Shown: positions 47,377-59,831, counted from the stretch's first letter. The stretch: DNA of 64,000 bases from Lysinibacillus composti (GCF_016908465.1 NZ_JAFBDY010000001.1:186001-250000), one strand, 5' to 3'. The notes: generated from the letters alone by a model not told the origin. A program made the numbers and translations.

Positions 47377-49008
47377 TTATTCTTCTAACTGTGCATCGAA
47401 GTAGTTAAGGATACCTTGATAAATCCCTAGAGAAGCTTGTTCCCTATAGTAATCTGTTGTTACAGTTCGTTCTTCACTGGGATTACTTAAATACCCTAAC
47501 TCAATTAAGATTGCATTTTGACGGTTTTCTCGAGTTACTAAATAGTTACCTGGCTGTACGCCTCGGTCTCTAATATCTACCTTTTTTGCAAGTCCATCGT
47601 GTACGTATTCTGCAAGCTCTTGTTGGTATCCGTTTGTATAATAAGTTGTGAAACCAGAAACAGAACTATCATCTGTTGCATCATAATGTATACTAATAAA
47701 AGCATCCGCGTTGTACTGGTGTGAGATGGAAACACGTTTACGCAAATCAACGTAGACATCAGATTCACGAGTTAAATATACAGTCGCTCCTGCGGCTCTT
47801 AGTTTCGCTTTTAAGAATTCGACAGTTTTCAGATTTATATCCTTTTCTTTCGTGCCTCGTATACCGGTAGTCCCATGATCATTTCCTCCATGACCTGGGT
47901 CGATGACAATTGTTACACCTTTTAATGTCCCTTTCTTACGCTCTTCTTGAGTTTCCTGTTGGGTACTAGTATGGGCATCTGTAGAAACAACCCAACTCGC
48001 AACATAAGCGGGCTCATTATTTACTTTTACCTTATACCAATCGCCCTCCAGTGAAATGATTGGGAAGGTTTCACCAGCATTTGCATGTGCAACAATGTTG
48101 GATGATGTTGAAGCTTCACTACGTAGGTTTGTCCCATTGTAAATAATTGTAACTGTTTCATTTTCGGAAGATGAAGAGGATGAAGGTTCGTCTTTCGTAG
48201 ACTCATTTGCTGCTTTTACTTGAGTGGAAAAAGAACCATAAAAACTATATATCCATCCTACTGTTCCATCCTTTGATTTAATTTGAACCCAATTATTTTC
48301 ACGGTCTAAAACTTCATATTGCTCTCCTTTATAAATGACACCAAGTTTTTTAGAAGAAAGATTTGAAGACTTTCGTACATTCACTGCATCAACTATCACA
48401 GTAAACGTATTCGGATCCGTTTCTACTAAAGTGGAGTCGTTTATCTGTTCATCTTCTGTTTCTTTAGAAGAGGAAGGGGATTGCTCAGATTTTTGTTCCT
48501 CCACAATGATAGATATATAATTACTTGAAACCCAACCATTCATGCCATTATAGTTAATTTCAGTCCAGTCGTTTTGTACTTGAATTACGTTTACTTCATC
48601 ACCTGAAGATAGCTGACCTAATACCGGTCCTGACAGAGAAGGTTCAGAACGAATATTTAGATGATCTACTTGTGAAATCCCTGTACTAGCATTGGGAACT
48701 TCTTCTGTCTGACCCTGTTGTTTTGATGTGAGCCATGAAGCAACCCAACCTTCTTGGCCATCAATTGAAACATGGTACCAATCATCCTGCTTTTCAATAA
48801 ATGTAAGCTCCTGTCCTTTTACTAATGTAGTTAGAATCGGATAGGATAATCCGGGCCCATCACGTAGGTACAAAAGTTCTGCTGAAACGATTAACCCTGT
48901 AGATTCAGGGTTAGAAGCAAAAGCATTATTTGAACCATATATATACGGAACGGAAATGGAAACAAATAACATTAATGTCATAATACCTGCTATTATTTTG
49001 TTTTTCAT
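47377..49008 (-). CDS. N-acetylmuramoyl-L-alanine amidase with four SH3b domains (YrvJ type)
   Basis: Secreted cell-wall hydrolase of 543 residues. A signal peptide (KNKIIAGIMTLMLFVSISV, cleavage likely after NAFA) is followed by four bacterial SH3 repeats (starting near residues 38, 113, 206 and 286; each with LRDGPG/IRSEPS/VRKSSN/LRSEAS and GWV), Ser/Glu-rich linkers, and an Amidase_3 domain from about residue 365 with zinc ligands in VIDPGHGG, KEKDIN and SIHYDA and the catalytic Glu in IELGYLSN. SH3b domains bind the wall. SD AGAGGAGC before the ATG at 49008 (minus). B. subtilis yrvJ occupies the same place between dtd and hisS. Confidence 0.93.
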   Translation of the reverse strand: MKNKIIAGIMTLMLFVSISVPYIYGSNNAFASNPESTGLIVSAELLYLRDGPGLSYPILTTLVKGQELTFIEKQDDWYHVSIDGQEGWVASWLTSKQQGQTEEVPNASTGISQVDHLNIRSEPSLSGPVLGQLSSGDEVNVIQVQNDWTEINYNGMNGWVSSNYISIIVEEQKSEQSPSSSKETEDEQINDSTLVETDPNTFTVIVDAVNVRKSSNLSSKKLGVIYKGEQYEVLDRENNWVQIKSKDGTVGWIYSFYGSFSTQVKAANESTKDEPSSSSSSENETVTIIYNGTNLRSEASTSSNIVAHANAGETFPIISLEGDWYKVKVNNEPAYVASWVVSTDAHTSTQQETQEERKKGTLKGVTIVIDPGHGGNDHGTTGIRGTKEKDINLKTVEFLKAKLRAAGATVYLTRESDVYVDLRKRVSISHQYNADAFISIHYDATDDSSVSGFTTYYTNGYQQELAEYVHDGLAKKVDIRDRGVQPGNYLVTRENRQNAILIELGYLSNPSEERTVTTDYYREQASLGIYQGILNYFDAQLEE

Positions 49009-49217
49009 CTTTTGCTCCTCTCTGAAAAGTTTTAGTAATCTAGGTAGAATTTAGATTATTTCGAGTCTACTATATTGTAAAAGGATTCCTAATATAAAAT
49101 CCATAGTTTTTTATATCTAGTTTATATGAGTTTAGTAGGGAAATTGGTTTGTTTGAAGATATTCAACAACTTTGTCCCATTTAAATTTTTGTATTGTTAA
49201 AATTAAATTGAAAATAG

Positions 49218-49246
49218 TTGACAACTTTATAGGACATATTTAAGAT
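49218..49246 (+). promoter_or_regulatory. Sigma-A promoter of the hisS-aspS leader
   Basis: TTGACA (49218-49223), 17-base spacer, TAAGAT (49241-49246). Confidence 0.85.
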
Positions 49247-49252
49247 TAGATA

Positions 49253-49545
49253 GAATGAAAAAAAGTAAAACGCTTACGACCAAGAAAGTAGCAATTACCA
49301 CTTCTGAATAGAGAGGGAAAGACATAGGCTGAAATCTTTCCTACAGTAAGTAATCGTGAAAAACACTTGAGAGGCTTTCCTTCGAACTGTCAAAGACACG
49401 AGTAGGGGGAAACGGAATCGGCCGTTATCCGACAAATGAAGAGGGTGTACTTAATTGTACATCAACTAGGGTGGAACCGCGGAAGAATTTACAAGCTTTC
49501 GTCCCTTGCTGTATAAGCAGGGGATGAAGGCTTTTTTTATTTTAC
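49253..49545 (+). promoter_or_regulatory. T-box riboswitch (probable tRNA-His) controlling hisS-aspS
   Basis: Stem I shows the AAGAAAGTAG element, AGAGAGG/GGCTGAAA distal motif and a probable specifier CAC (His) at 49364-49366 in the context GAAAAA-CAC-TTGAG. The T-box core AGGGTGGAACCGCGG is at 49468-49482. The terminator AAGCTTTCGTCCC ... GGGGATGAAGGCTT plus T run spans 49493-49538. Confidence 0.93.
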
Positions 49546-49623
49546 TTAATGTCGCTGAATAACAAACATCGCCCTAGCTAATGTGATTAGCGTAATTATT
49601 GAATTAGAGGAAGGAGACTATAA

Positions 49624-50886
49624 ATGAGTTTTAAGGTACCAAGAGGAACGCAAGACATATTACCTGAACAGACACCGAAATGGCAAAAGGTCGAATCCAT
49701 CATGAGAGAGCTTTGTCGTGTTTATCGTTACAAAGAAATTCGTACACCAATCTTTGAACAAACTGAGTTGTTCCAACGTGGTGTGGGTGATACTACTGAC
49801 ATTGTTCAAAAAGAAATGTACACATTTGAAGACCGTGGAGGACGTTCATTAACATTACGTCCTGAAGGAACTGCATCAGCGGTTCGTTCATTTGTGGAAC
49901 ATAAAATGTTTGGATTACCAGATCAACCAATTAAACTTTCATATGTAGGCCCAATGTTCCGATATGAGCGTCAACAAGCAGGACGCTATCGCCAGTTCGT
50001 GCAATTTGGTGTAGAGGCTATTGGAAGTGCAGATCCTGCAATTGATGCTGAAGTGATATCTCTAGCGATGGATATTTATCAATCAGTTGGATTAAAAGAC
50101 CTAAAACTAGTAATAAACTCGCTAGGTGATAAAGAAACTCGAGATTCACACAGAACAGCATTAATTAATCATTTTAAACCTAGTATCGAAGAATTTTGCT
50201 CTGACTGCCAAAAACGTTTAGAGAAAAACCCATTACGTATTTTAGATTGTAAAATAGATCATGAGCATCCGTTAATGGAATCTGCACCAGCATTAACAGA
50301 GTATTTAACTGAAGCTTCTGCTCAATACTTTGCCGAAGTAAAAAAATATCTTGAGATTCTTGGTATTGAATATGTAGTCGATCCAAACTTAGTGCGTGGA
50401 TTAGATTATTATAATCACACTGCATTTGAAATTATGAGTACTTCAAAAGGATTTGGGGCAATTACTACATTATGTGGTGGGGGTCGATACAACGGATTAG
50501 TCGAAGATATCGGTGGACCTGATGTTCCTGGAATTGGATTTGCAATGTCAATAGAACGTCTACTTCTTGCATTAGAAGCAGAGGGTGTAGAGCTTGATGT
50601 AGAAGATGGATTAGATGTATACGTAATTGCAATGGGAGAAGCTGCAAAGCAAAAAGCAGTAGAATTATTAAGTTCATTCCGTACAAAAGGAATTTCAGCA
50701 GATATGGATTATATTGATCGCAAAATGAAAGCGCAAATGAAATCTGCTGACCGACTTGGTGCAAAATATGTTATTGTCATCGGTGATACTGAACTTGAAG
50801 AAAGTGCAGTAAATGTGAAAGAAATGGAATCAGGAAACCAAGAAAAAGTTGCATTCCATGATTTAGTTAATTACTTACAAAAATAA
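49624..50886 (+). CDS. hisS: Histidyl-tRNA synthetase
   Basis: Class II synthetase, 420 residues. Motif 1 around the N-terminal [11 protein letters not shown], motif 2 [16 protein letters not shown], histidine-specific [14 protein letters not shown], motif 3 [14 protein letters not shown], and the C-terminal anticodon-binding domain. SD GAGGAAGGAG before ATG 49624. Pairs with aspS 34 bases downstream. Confidence 0.99.
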   Translation: MSFKVPRGTQDILPEQTPKWQKVESIMRELCRVYRYKEIRTPIFEQTELFQRGVGDTTDIVQKEMYTFEDRGGRSLTLRPEGTASAVRSFVEHKMFGLPDQPIKLSYVGPMFRYERQQAGRYRQFVQFGVEAIGSADPAIDAEVISLAMDIYQSVGLKDLKLVINSLGDKETRDSHRTALINHFKPSIEEFCSDCQKRLEKNPLRILDCKIDHEHPLMESAPALTEYLTEASAQYFAEVKKYLEILGIEYVVDPNLVRGLDYYNHTAFEIMSTSKGFGAITTLCGGGRYNGLVEDIGGPDVPGIGFAMSIERLLLALEAEGVELDVEDGLDVYVIAMGEAAKQKAVELLSSFRTKGISADMDYIDRKMKAQMKSADRLGAKYVIVIGDTELEESAVNVKEMESGNQEKVAFHDLVNYLQK

Positions 50887-50920
50887 ATTACTTTTTAGAT
50901 TCATACTGGAGGAAAGACAA

Positions 50921-52687
50921 ATGGTACAAAGAACGCATGCTTGCGGTGAAATCACTGAACAACATGTAGGTGAGAAAGTAGTATTAAAAGGTTGGGTACA
51001 AAGACGTCGTGATTTAGGTGGACTTATTTTTGTCGATGTTCGTGACAGAACAGGAATCGTTCAAGTTGTATTTGGCGATGATGCACCTGAAGCTCTTCAA
51101 TTAGCTGATAAAATTCGTAGTGAATACGTAATAGAAATTGAAGGGGAAATTATTCTTCGTGATGAGAGTCAAGTTAACCCTAATATTAGTACAGGTAAAA
51201 TTGAAGTGGTTGCCTCATCAATTCAAATTATTAATGAAGCGAAAACACCACCTTTTGCAATTGAAGATAAAGTAGAAGTTGGTGAAGATCTACGTTTAAA
51301 ATATCGCTATTTAGATTTACGTCGCCCAGCAATGTATAACACTTTCAAGCTTCGTTCTGATATTACTCGTTCAATTCGTAACTTTTTACAAAATGAAGGT
51401 TTCTTAGAAGTAGAAACGCCAATCTTAACAAAATCAACACCTGAAGGCGCACGTGACTATTTAGTACCATCACGTGTACACGAAGGAGAATTTTATGCGT
51501 TACCACAATCACCACAATTATTTAAACAATTATTAATGGTTTCTGGTTTTGAAAAGTACTTCCAAATCGCACGTTGTTTCCGTGATGAAGACTTACGTGC
51601 TGATCGTCAACCAGAATTTACACAAGTGGACATTGAAACTTCATTTATGTCAATGGATGACATTATTGAAATGAATGAACGTTTAATCCAAACAGTTATG
51701 AAAGAAGCTAAAGGAATTGATGTTCAATTACCATTCCAACGCATGTCATATAAAGAAGCGATGGCTCGTTTTGGTTCAGATAAACCAGATGTACGCTTCG
51801 GATTGGAATTAGTTCAACTTTCAGAGATCGTAAAAGATTCTTCATTTAAAGTATTTACTGCAGCTGTTGAATCTGGCGGAGAAGTAAAAGCAATCAATGT
51901 AAAGGCAAATGCCGACAAGTATACTCGTAAAGATATTGATGCCTTAACTGAATTTGCTAGTATTTACGGTGCAAAAGGATTAGCTTGGATTAAAGTTACA
52001 GAAGAAGGATTTACTGGTCCAATTGCAAAATTCTTTGTAGGTCAGATCGTAGAAGACATTATGAAAGCAACTGATGCAGCACCTGGCGACTTATTATTAT
52101 TTGTTGCAGATCAATCTTCAGTTGTAGCCGCAGCACTTGGTGCATTGCGCTCTAAACTTGGAAAAGAACTTGGTTTAATTGATGAATCAATCTATGCTTT
52201 CCTTTGGATTACAGATTGGCCATTACTTGAATACGATGAAGAAGCAGGCCGCTACACTGCAGCTCACCATCCATTTACACGTCCATTTGATGAAGATATT
52301 GAAAAAATGGATACAAATCCATCAGAAGTTCGCGCGCAAGCATATGATATCGTTTTAAATGGCTATGAACTTGGTGGAGGTTCACTTCGTATATTCGAAC
52401 GTGACTTACAAGAAAAAATGTTCGAATTACTAGGCTTTAGTAAAGAAGATGCACAAGAACAATTTGGATTCTTATTAGAAGCATTCGAATATGGAGTTCC
52501 ACCACATGGAGGTCTTGCATTCGGTCTTGACCGCTTTGTTATGTTACTTGCTGGTCGTAATAACTTACGTGATACGATTGCATTCCCTAAAACTGCTACA
52601 GCAAGTGATTTATTAACGTCTGCGCCAAGTGAAGTATCAGATGCTCAATTAAAAGAATTAAATTTAACTGTAAAAAAATATAGCTAA
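50921..52687 (+). CDS. aspS: Aspartyl-tRNA synthetase
   Basis: Class II synthetase of the bacterial type, 588 residues: N-terminal OB-fold anticodon domain ([20 protein letters not shown]), motif 2 [21 protein letters not shown] insertion domain (about 290-420) and motif 3 [27 protein letters not shown]. Second gene of the T-box-controlled operon; strong terminator follows. Confidence 0.99.
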   Translation: MVQRTHACGEITEQHVGEKVVLKGWVQRRRDLGGLIFVDVRDRTGIVQVVFGDDAPEALQLADKIRSEYVIEIEGEIILRDESQVNPNISTGKIEVVASSIQIINEAKTPPFAIEDKVEVGEDLRLKYRYLDLRRPAMYNTFKLRSDITRSIRNFLQNEGFLEVETPILTKSTPEGARDYLVPSRVHEGEFYALPQSPQLFKQLLMVSGFEKYFQIARCFRDEDLRADRQPEFTQVDIETSFMSMDDIIEMNERLIQTVMKEAKGIDVQLPFQRMSYKEAMARFGSDKPDVRFGLELVQLSEIVKDSSFKVFTAAVESGGEVKAINVKANADKYTRKDIDALTEFASIYGAKGLAWIKVTEEGFTGPIAKFFVGQIVEDIMKATDAAPGDLLLFVADQSSVVAAALGALRSKLGKELGLIDESIYAFLWITDWPLLEYDEEAGRYTAAHHPFTRPFDEDIEKMDTNPSEVRAQAYDIVLNGYELGGGSLRIFERDLQEKMFELLGFSKEDAQEQFGFLLEAFEYGVPPHGGLAFGLDRFVMLLAGRNNLRDTIAFPKTATASDLLTSAPSEVSDAQLKELNLTVKKYS

Positions 52688-52704
52688 CTAAACCTTAAAC
52701 TAAT

Positions 52705-52742
52705 GCAGAAAATCACAATCAGTTGTGATTTTCTGTTTTTTT
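52705..52742 (+). terminator. Terminator after aspS
   Basis: CAGAAAATCACAA pairs perfectly with TTGTGATTTTCTG around TCAG, followed by T8. Confidence 0.95.
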
Positions 52743-52811
52743 AGTTTTAATTTTGTATAGCCATCAACAAGTAAGAAAATAAATTTTTTATAATTTTTTA
52801 TATTAATTGTA

Positions 52812-52840
52812 TTGAATTTTCTGATAATTGATGATATTAT
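52812..52840 (+). promoter_or_regulatory. Sigma-A promoter of the 6S RNA gene
   Basis: TTGAAT (52812-52817), 17-base spacer, TATTAT (52835-52840), placing the start near 52847-52850 where the 6S closing stem begins. Confidence 0.75.
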
Positions 52841-52849
52841 TTATTTAAC

Positions 52850-53042
52850 GCGAATCCTGAAGTGTTTGTGAATGCTCTAATAATAGTTTTGACCGAACAA
52901 TAAATCGTTGGGAGTCCATATTTTGGTTTGGCAAACAAGCCCTGCACACTATAAGAGGGACGTTTAAAGAATTGAAGCGGACACCCCCCTGCAAGGGCTG
53001 CGGGTTCAAAACGTCTGGCAATGCGGCACAATCGGGATTCGC
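52850..53042 (+). ncRNA. bsrA: 6S RNA (BsrA/SsrS type)
   Basis: RNA that mimics an open promoter and binds housekeeping RNA polymerase. The closing stem pairs GCGAATCC (52850-52857) with GGATTCGC (53035-53042). Family-typical internal segments follow: AATCGTTGGGAGTCCATATT, TTGGCAAACAAGCCCTG, GAGGGACGTTT, GCGGACACCCCCCTGCAAGG and AAACGTCTGGCAATGCGG. B. subtilis bsrA also lies between aspS and yrvM. A terminator follows at 53065. Confidence 0.93.
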
Positions 53043-53064
53043 CCTAATATTAAAAAATACATAT

Positions 53065-53096
53065 AAAAAAGTGTTCTATAACGGGCACTTTTTTCT
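53065..53096 (+). terminator. Terminator after 6S RNA
   Basis: AAAAAAGTGTTC pairs with GGGCACTTTTTT; T-rich tail. Confidence 0.8.
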
Positions 53097-53220
53097 TTTT
53101 GTCTTTCGGAAAGTGTGAATAATCAAGTCCTGTAACCCAAAGTCCACTTTCCCCTTGCGGAGTAGTTTTTTCAAGTGTTATAATTCCGAGTATGAAAATT
53201 AGAATGCGAGGCAAAAGATT

Positions 53221-53982
53221 ATGTTACATCAATTTTCAAGAAACGAACTAGCTATTGGAAAAGAAGGACTTGAAAAATTAAAGAGTAAAACGGTCGCAAT
53301 ATTGGGAGTGGGTGGAGTAGGCTCCTTTGCTGCTGAAGCATGCGCAAGAAGTGGAATTGGACGGATTATTTTAGTCGATAAAGATAATGTTGATATTACT
53401 AACGTAAACCGTCAACTTGTTGCTTATCTTTCTACAGTCGGAAGATCCAAATCAACTATTATGAAGGAACGTATTGCTGATATTAATCCAGAATGTGAAG
53501 TAATTGATATGCAAATGTTCTATACAGAAGAAACGTATGAGGAATTTTTCGATAAAGGAATCGATTATGTGATTGATGCTTCAGATACAGTAATGTATAA
53601 AATTCACTTAATGAAGGAATGTTTAAAACGTAATATTCCAATTATCTCAAGCATGGGTGCAGCTAATAAAATGGATCCAACACGATTCAAAATCGCGGAT
53701 ATTTCTGAAACTCATACAGATCCACTAGCAAAAGTCATCCGTACAAAGCTTCGAAAAGAAGGAATTAAAAAAGGTGTAATGGTTGTATTTTCAGATGAAT
53801 CACCAATTGTTGTTAGAGAAGATGTAGTTGGCGAAGTTGGGAATCCAAATGCTACTATTCGTAAAGCAAAGATGCCACCGTCATCAAACGCTTTCGTTCC
53901 ATCTGTAGCTGGATTAATTGCCGCTAGCTGGGTAATAAATGACATTCTTAAAGATATAAAAATAAACAGAGTACAACAATAA
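53221..53982 (+). CDS. tcdA: tRNA t6A37 dehydratase TcdA (YrvM, ThiF/E1-like)
   Basis: ATP-dependent enzyme that cyclises t6A to ct6A at tRNA position 37. 253 residues of the E1/MoeB/ThiF family: ATP-binding GVGGVGSFAAEACARSGIG, LVDKDNVDITNVNRQ, and SSMGAANKMDPTRF, the signature seen in TcdA/CsdL. No SD of note except AGGCAAAAGA. Matches B. subtilis yrvM position. Confidence 0.93.
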   Translation: MLHQFSRNELAIGKEGLEKLKSKTVAILGVGGVGSFAAEACARSGIGRIILVDKDNVDITNVNRQLVAYLSTVGRSKSTIMKERIADINPECEVIDMQMFYTEETYEEFFDKGIDYVIDASDTVMYKIHLMKECLKRNIPIISSMGAANKMDPTRFKIADISETHTDPLAKVIRTKLRKEGIKKGVMVVFSDESPIVVREDVVGEVGNPNATIRKAKMPPSSNAFVPSVAGLIAASWVINDILKDIKINRVQQ

Positions 53983-53989
53983 TCTTTTG

Positions 53990-54030
53990 GTAGCAAAATC
54001 AAGAGTTGTGATTTTGCTACTTTTTATTTT
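53990..54030 (+). terminator. Terminator after tcdA
   Basis: GTAGCAAAATCA pairs perfectly with TGATTTTGCTAC, then TTTTTATTTT. Confidence 0.93.
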
Positions 54031-54274
54031 CTTATAAACTGTTAAAAATTACATTAAATTTTTTCATAAATATTATATTGAAATAATTATTGTGTTGAAA
54101 ATTTTTATATTAATAGATTAAATATTGTTTATTTATGTTCGGAATATTGTAGAAAATGATTCAAATCAGCAATCATATTTCAATTTTTGCGTTATTTTCT
54201 ATATTCGGAATAATGTTCTAGTGATTATTGGTATAGTAAACATATAGCCAACCGGGAAAAGGGGAGTGAGATAA

Positions 54275-54808
54275 TTGGTTTTAACGATTGAAATTAAAAA
54301 CAATCTTTTAAATGTATCTCAACTGCAAGAAAAGATGGAAGAAGTAATATTTGATAATATTGATACTTCGCAAAACTGGAAAAAAGCCTATCATGATTTA
54401 GATGTACTATTTAACCAACTTGTTTCTTATTATAAAAACTATGTAGAACAAAATGATGGGAAATTACCTAAGTCGAATTTATACTGGGCATTATTTATGG
54501 ATATAGCTGCACGTTTAATGTATTTTAGAGCCCTTTCGAAAAAGAATTTAGTTAATTTAAATGATTTATCAGAAAAAGAGAATGTTTTATTACTATTAAA
54601 GAATGCTGTGAATTGTCTCTCAAACGTTCAAAAAAGAAATAAAGAACTCTTAGAAGAAATTAGTCAAACTTATGAAGAAATAGATTTAATGGATGGAGCT
54701 AAGGGGAATTTTAAGAAATTTTATTATTCTCAAGACTACCAATTAGATGAATGCTTAGTAGCGTTTTATGAACTGCACATCGGAACAAAAGCAGATACTA
54801 TAAATTAA
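54275..54808 (+). CDS. Unrecognised 177-residue soluble helical protein
   Basis: I do not recognise this protein. It is mainly helical and amphipathic, without signal peptide or membrane helices, with a Trp/Tyr-rich first half (NWKKAYHDLDVLFNQLVSYY) and a Lys/Glu-rich middle. Start TTG 54275 has the strong SD GGGGAGTGAG, so it is a real gene. It sits alone between tcdA and the convergent rarA, where B. subtilis has no such gene, with an unusually AT-rich upstream region containing two TTCGGAATA repeats (around 54138 and 54203). It may be a lineage-specific or acquired gene. Confidence 0.75.
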   Translation: MVLTIEIKNNLLNVSQLQEKMEEVIFDNIDTSQNWKKAYHDLDVLFNQLVSYYKNYVEQNDGKLPKSNLYWALFMDIAARLMYFRALSKKNLVNLNDLSEKENVLLLLKNAVNCLSNVQKRNKELLEEISQTYEEIDLMDGAKGNFKKFYYSQDYQLDECLVAFYELHIGTKADTIN

Positions 54809-54821
54809 AATTTTAGCAAAG

Positions 54822-54856
54822 ATAGACAAAGTCATTATGACCTTGTCTATTTTTTA
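54822..54856. terminator. Terminator between convergent genes (54808 / rarA)
   Basis: ATAGACAA pairs with TTGTCTAT with inner GTCAT/ATGAC, followed by T6. Confidence 0.88.
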
Positions 54857-54900
54857 ATCCAAAGATAATTTGTTTTGATTGAACATCTAACTTGGACTTA

Positions 54901-56187
54901 TTATTTGGGGGATTTAAAATTTTTCAGTCTATCATAGATGGCAGCCATACGCTTTTCATCTCCAGCAATCACAGGTTTATAAAATTCAACATTAATTAAG
55001 TTATCAGGCAAATACTGCTGATCTACCCAACCTCCAAAAGTCCCAATTGGCGTATCGTGAGGATATTTATATCCAACGTGTCCAAGTACTTTTGCACCTT
55101 CGTAATGGGCGTCTCGTAGATGTGAAGGAATATCTCCTGTTTTCCCTTCATGAATCATAGCTATTGCAGAGTCTAAGGCACTATACGCAGAATTTGATTT
55201 GGATGATAAGCACATTTCAATAATAGCGTTAGCAAGTGGAATTCTTGCTTCTGGTAGCCCAAGTACCTTTGCAGATTCTGTTGCAGCATATACATGTGCC
55301 CCCACATCTGGATTTGCTAATCCAATATCCTCATAGGCCATTACAAGTAACCTTCTGCAAACTGCTATTAAATCTCCATTTTCAAGAAGATGTGCTAAGT
55401 AATAAAGCGCGGCATTTGTATCACTACCGCGAACTGATTTTTGTAAAGCAGATAATAAGTTATAAAAATGTGATCCGCCTTTATCGCCGTAAACACCGAT
55501 TCTTTTTGAAAGATGTTCGATGATATGATCTTTAATAATTATTTTTCCATCAACTTCATCTGAAGCAAAGTAAATGGATTCAAGTAGAGTTAATGATTTT
55601 CTCGCATCACCGTTAGCGGCAATGGCTATTTTTTCAATTTGCTCGTCCGAAATATCAATTTCTATTTTTCCTAGCCCACGTTCTTGGTCTGTTAATGCGT
55701 TTCTAATCAACTGTTTTATATCTTCAATCGTATGTCGTTTTAATTGTAGGATTTCACCGCATCTTGAACGGATAGCTGGGTTGACATCATGAAAAGGGTT
55801 TTCTGTCGTTGCACCAATTAAAACAATAGAACCATTCTCAACATGTGGTAGTAAAGTGTCTTGCTGTAATTTATTAAACCGATGGATTTCATCTAAAAAT
55901 AAAATAACTTTTCCTACAAGTCTTGCTTCCCCAACGATTTGCTCGATGTCCTTCTTACCTGCATGAGTTGCATTAAGTGAAAAGAATGGAAGCTTCGTAT
56001 TTCCTGCGATGGCGTGGGCAATCGAAGTTTTCCCTATACCTGGTTCCCCATATAACAACATTGATGGGACATGTCCATTTTGAATCATTTTATATAATGT
56101 TGTTTCTTTTCCTATGATATGCTGTTGTCCTACGACTTCATCTAAATTGCGAGGACGCATTCGAAAAGCTAATGGTTCATTTTGCAT
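54901..56187 (-). CDS. rarA: Replication-associated recombination AAA+ ATPase RarA (MgsA)
   Basis: Clamp-loader-like ATPase acting at stalled forks. About 428 residues: Walker A GEPGIGKTS (about 47-55), Walker B FLDEIHR, sensor GATTENPFHDVNPAIRSR, and the C-terminal tetramerisation part (SDTNAALYYLAHLLENGD). The ATG at 56187 (minus) follows SD GGAGG by eight bases; a longer frame upstream lacks an SD. Divergent from cymR as in B. subtilis yrvN. Confidence 0.97.
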   Translation of the reverse strand: MQNEPLAFRMRPRNLDEVVGQQHIIGKETTLYKMIQNGHVPSMLLYGEPGIGKTSIAHAIAGNTKLPFFSLNATHAGKKDIEQIVGEARLVGKVILFLDEIHRFNKLQQDTLLPHVENGSIVLIGATTENPFHDVNPAIRSRCGEILQLKRHTIEDIKQLIRNALTDQERGLGKIEIDISDEQIEKIAIAANGDARKSLTLLESIYFASDEVDGKIIIKDHIIEHLSKRIGVYGDKGGSHFYNLLSALQKSVRGSDTNAALYYLAHLLENGDLIAVCRRLLVMAYEDIGLANPDVGAHVYAATESAKVLGLPEARIPLANAIIEMCLSSKSNSAYSALDSAIAMIHEGKTGDIPSHLRDAHYEGAKVLGHVGYKYPHDTPIGTFGGWVDQQYLPDNLINVEFYKPVIAGDEKRMAAIYDRLKNFKSPK

Positions 56188-56305
56188 GTCAAAATCCTCC
56201 GATCTTTTCAATAGATACACTAATAATAGACCTTTTCCGAGTGGAATTAAAGGAGTTATGGTATACTTGAGCTTATGAATGGACAAGAAAGATTGAGGTG
56301 TTATA

Positions 56306-56725
56306 ATGAAAATTTCTACAAAAGGTCGTTATGGATTAACAATTATGATAGAACTTGCAAAGCATTATGGAGAGGGACCGATTCCTCTGCGTCAAATTGC
56401 TGCTGAGAAAGAGCTTTCTGAAGCATATCTAGAGCAATTAGTTTCTCCGTTAAGAATTGCTGGTTTAGTAAAAAGTGTACGTGGGGCATATGGAGGATAT
56501 TTGTTAGCACTTCCTCCTTCAAAAATCTCCGCAGCTGATGTTATTAAAACGTTGGAGGGACCAATTCAACCAGTTGAAGGTATTGAAAATGAAGAATCTC
56601 CGCAAAGAGAATTATGGATTCGAATCCGTGATGCCGTTAAAAATGTTCTTGAAACAACGACAATTGATGACTTAGCAAAACATAAGGACGATAATGATTA
56701 CGATGGTTATATGTTCTATATTTAA
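56306..56725 (+). CDS. cymR: CymR, Rrf2-family cysteine metabolism repressor
   Basis: 139 residues with an N-terminal winged helix (MKISTKGRYGLTIMIELAKH, YLEQLVSPLRIAGLVKS). No conserved triple Cys of IscR, so not an Fe-S form. In B. subtilis CymR with CysK represses sulphur genes. SD GAGGTG before ATG 56306. First of cymR-iscS-mnmA. Confidence 0.92.
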   Translation: MKISTKGRYGLTIMIELAKHYGEGPIPLRQIAAEKELSEAYLEQLVSPLRIAGLVKSVRGAYGGYLLALPPSKISAADVIKTLEGPIQPVEGIENEESPQRELWIRIRDAVKNVLETTTIDDLAKHKDDNDYDGYMFYI

Positions 56726-56785
56726 CCATAATAAATAACACATAGTTCAAATTATTTAGCAGTATAAAGGAGTTTATGATTTACG

Positions 56786-59069
<2,284 letters not shown>

Positions 59070-59075
59070 GAATTG

Positions 59076-59109
59076 TTTAGACGACTATATATAGTCGTCT
59101 AAAATTTTG
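59076..59109 (+). terminator. Terminator after mnmA
   Basis: TTTAGACGACTATA directly followed by TATAGTCGTCTAAA, a perfect palindrome, then ATTTTG. Confidence 0.85.
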
Positions 59110-59128
59110 TTATGTTGGAGAGGGTTAC

Positions 59129-59788
59129 ATGGATTTTAACGAAATCGGGATCAAAGCATTTCAAGAAAAACGATATGAAGATGCAGCAAAAGCATTTACT
59201 GGAGCAATTGAAAATAACCCTAATGAAGCAATTGGGTATATCAATTTTGGAAACTTACTGGCAGTAATGAATGATGCAGAGAGAGCAGAACGCTTTTTCC
59301 AAAAAGCAATCACAATTGACGAAACTGCAGCTACAGCATATTATGGACTAGCAAATTTATACTATAATACTGAACGTTTTATTGAAGCGGCAAAATTGTA
59401 TCAAAAGTCTATTGACCATGGTATAGAAGGTGCGGATGCTTACTATATGTTAGCAAAATCATTTGAACGAGAAGAAAAAGTTAAGCTTGCGTTACCATAT
59501 ATGCAACGTGCTGCTGAGCTAGCACCAGATGACTTGCAAATTCGTTTATCGTATGGAATTTTACTATGTACTTTAGAAATGTTTGATCTTGCGAAAGTAG
59601 AATTAGAATATGTCTTAGAAAAGGACGAAAAGAATGCAGATGCCCATTATAATTTAGGTGTGTTATATGCTGTTTCTACAGAGCAAAGTGAACAAGCGCT
59701 GCATCATTTAAAAGCAGCTTATACGTTACAACCTGAATTTACACAAGCGAAGTACATTTATGATATGGTAAGTCAAAGATTTAACTAA
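59129..59788 (+). CDS. Tetratricopeptide-repeat protein (YrrB type)
   Basis: 219 residues made of about six TPR units (for example AIGYINFGNLLAVMNDAERA, ATAYYGLANLYYNTERFIEA, ADAHYNLGVLYAVSTE). No signal or membrane part. TPRs mediate protein contacts; no partner is evident. B. subtilis yrrB lies likewise between mnmA and recD2. SD GGAGAGGG. Confidence 0.9.
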   Translation: MDFNEIGIKAFQEKRYEDAAKAFTGAIENNPNEAIGYINFGNLLAVMNDAERAERFFQKAITIDETAATAYYGLANLYYNTERFIEAAKLYQKSIDHGIEGADAYYMLAKSFEREEKVKLALPYMQRAAELAPDDLQIRLSYGILLCTLEMFDLAKVELEYVLEKDEKNADAHYNLGVLYAVSTEQSEQALHHLKAAYTLQPEFTQAKYIYDMVSQRFN

Positions 59789-59796
59789 TAGAACAT

Positions 59797-59831
59797 AAGT
59801 CGGCCTTAATTGGTCGGCTTTTTATTTTTAT
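59797..59831 (+). terminator. Terminator after the TPR gene
   Basis: AAGTCGGCC pairs with GGTCGGCTT (two G-U pairs), then TTTATTTTT. Confidence 0.78.

Noticed and set aside
52837-53031. 64-codon minus-strand frame over the 6S RNA
   Set aside because: The stretch is explained by the 6S RNA structure and promoter.
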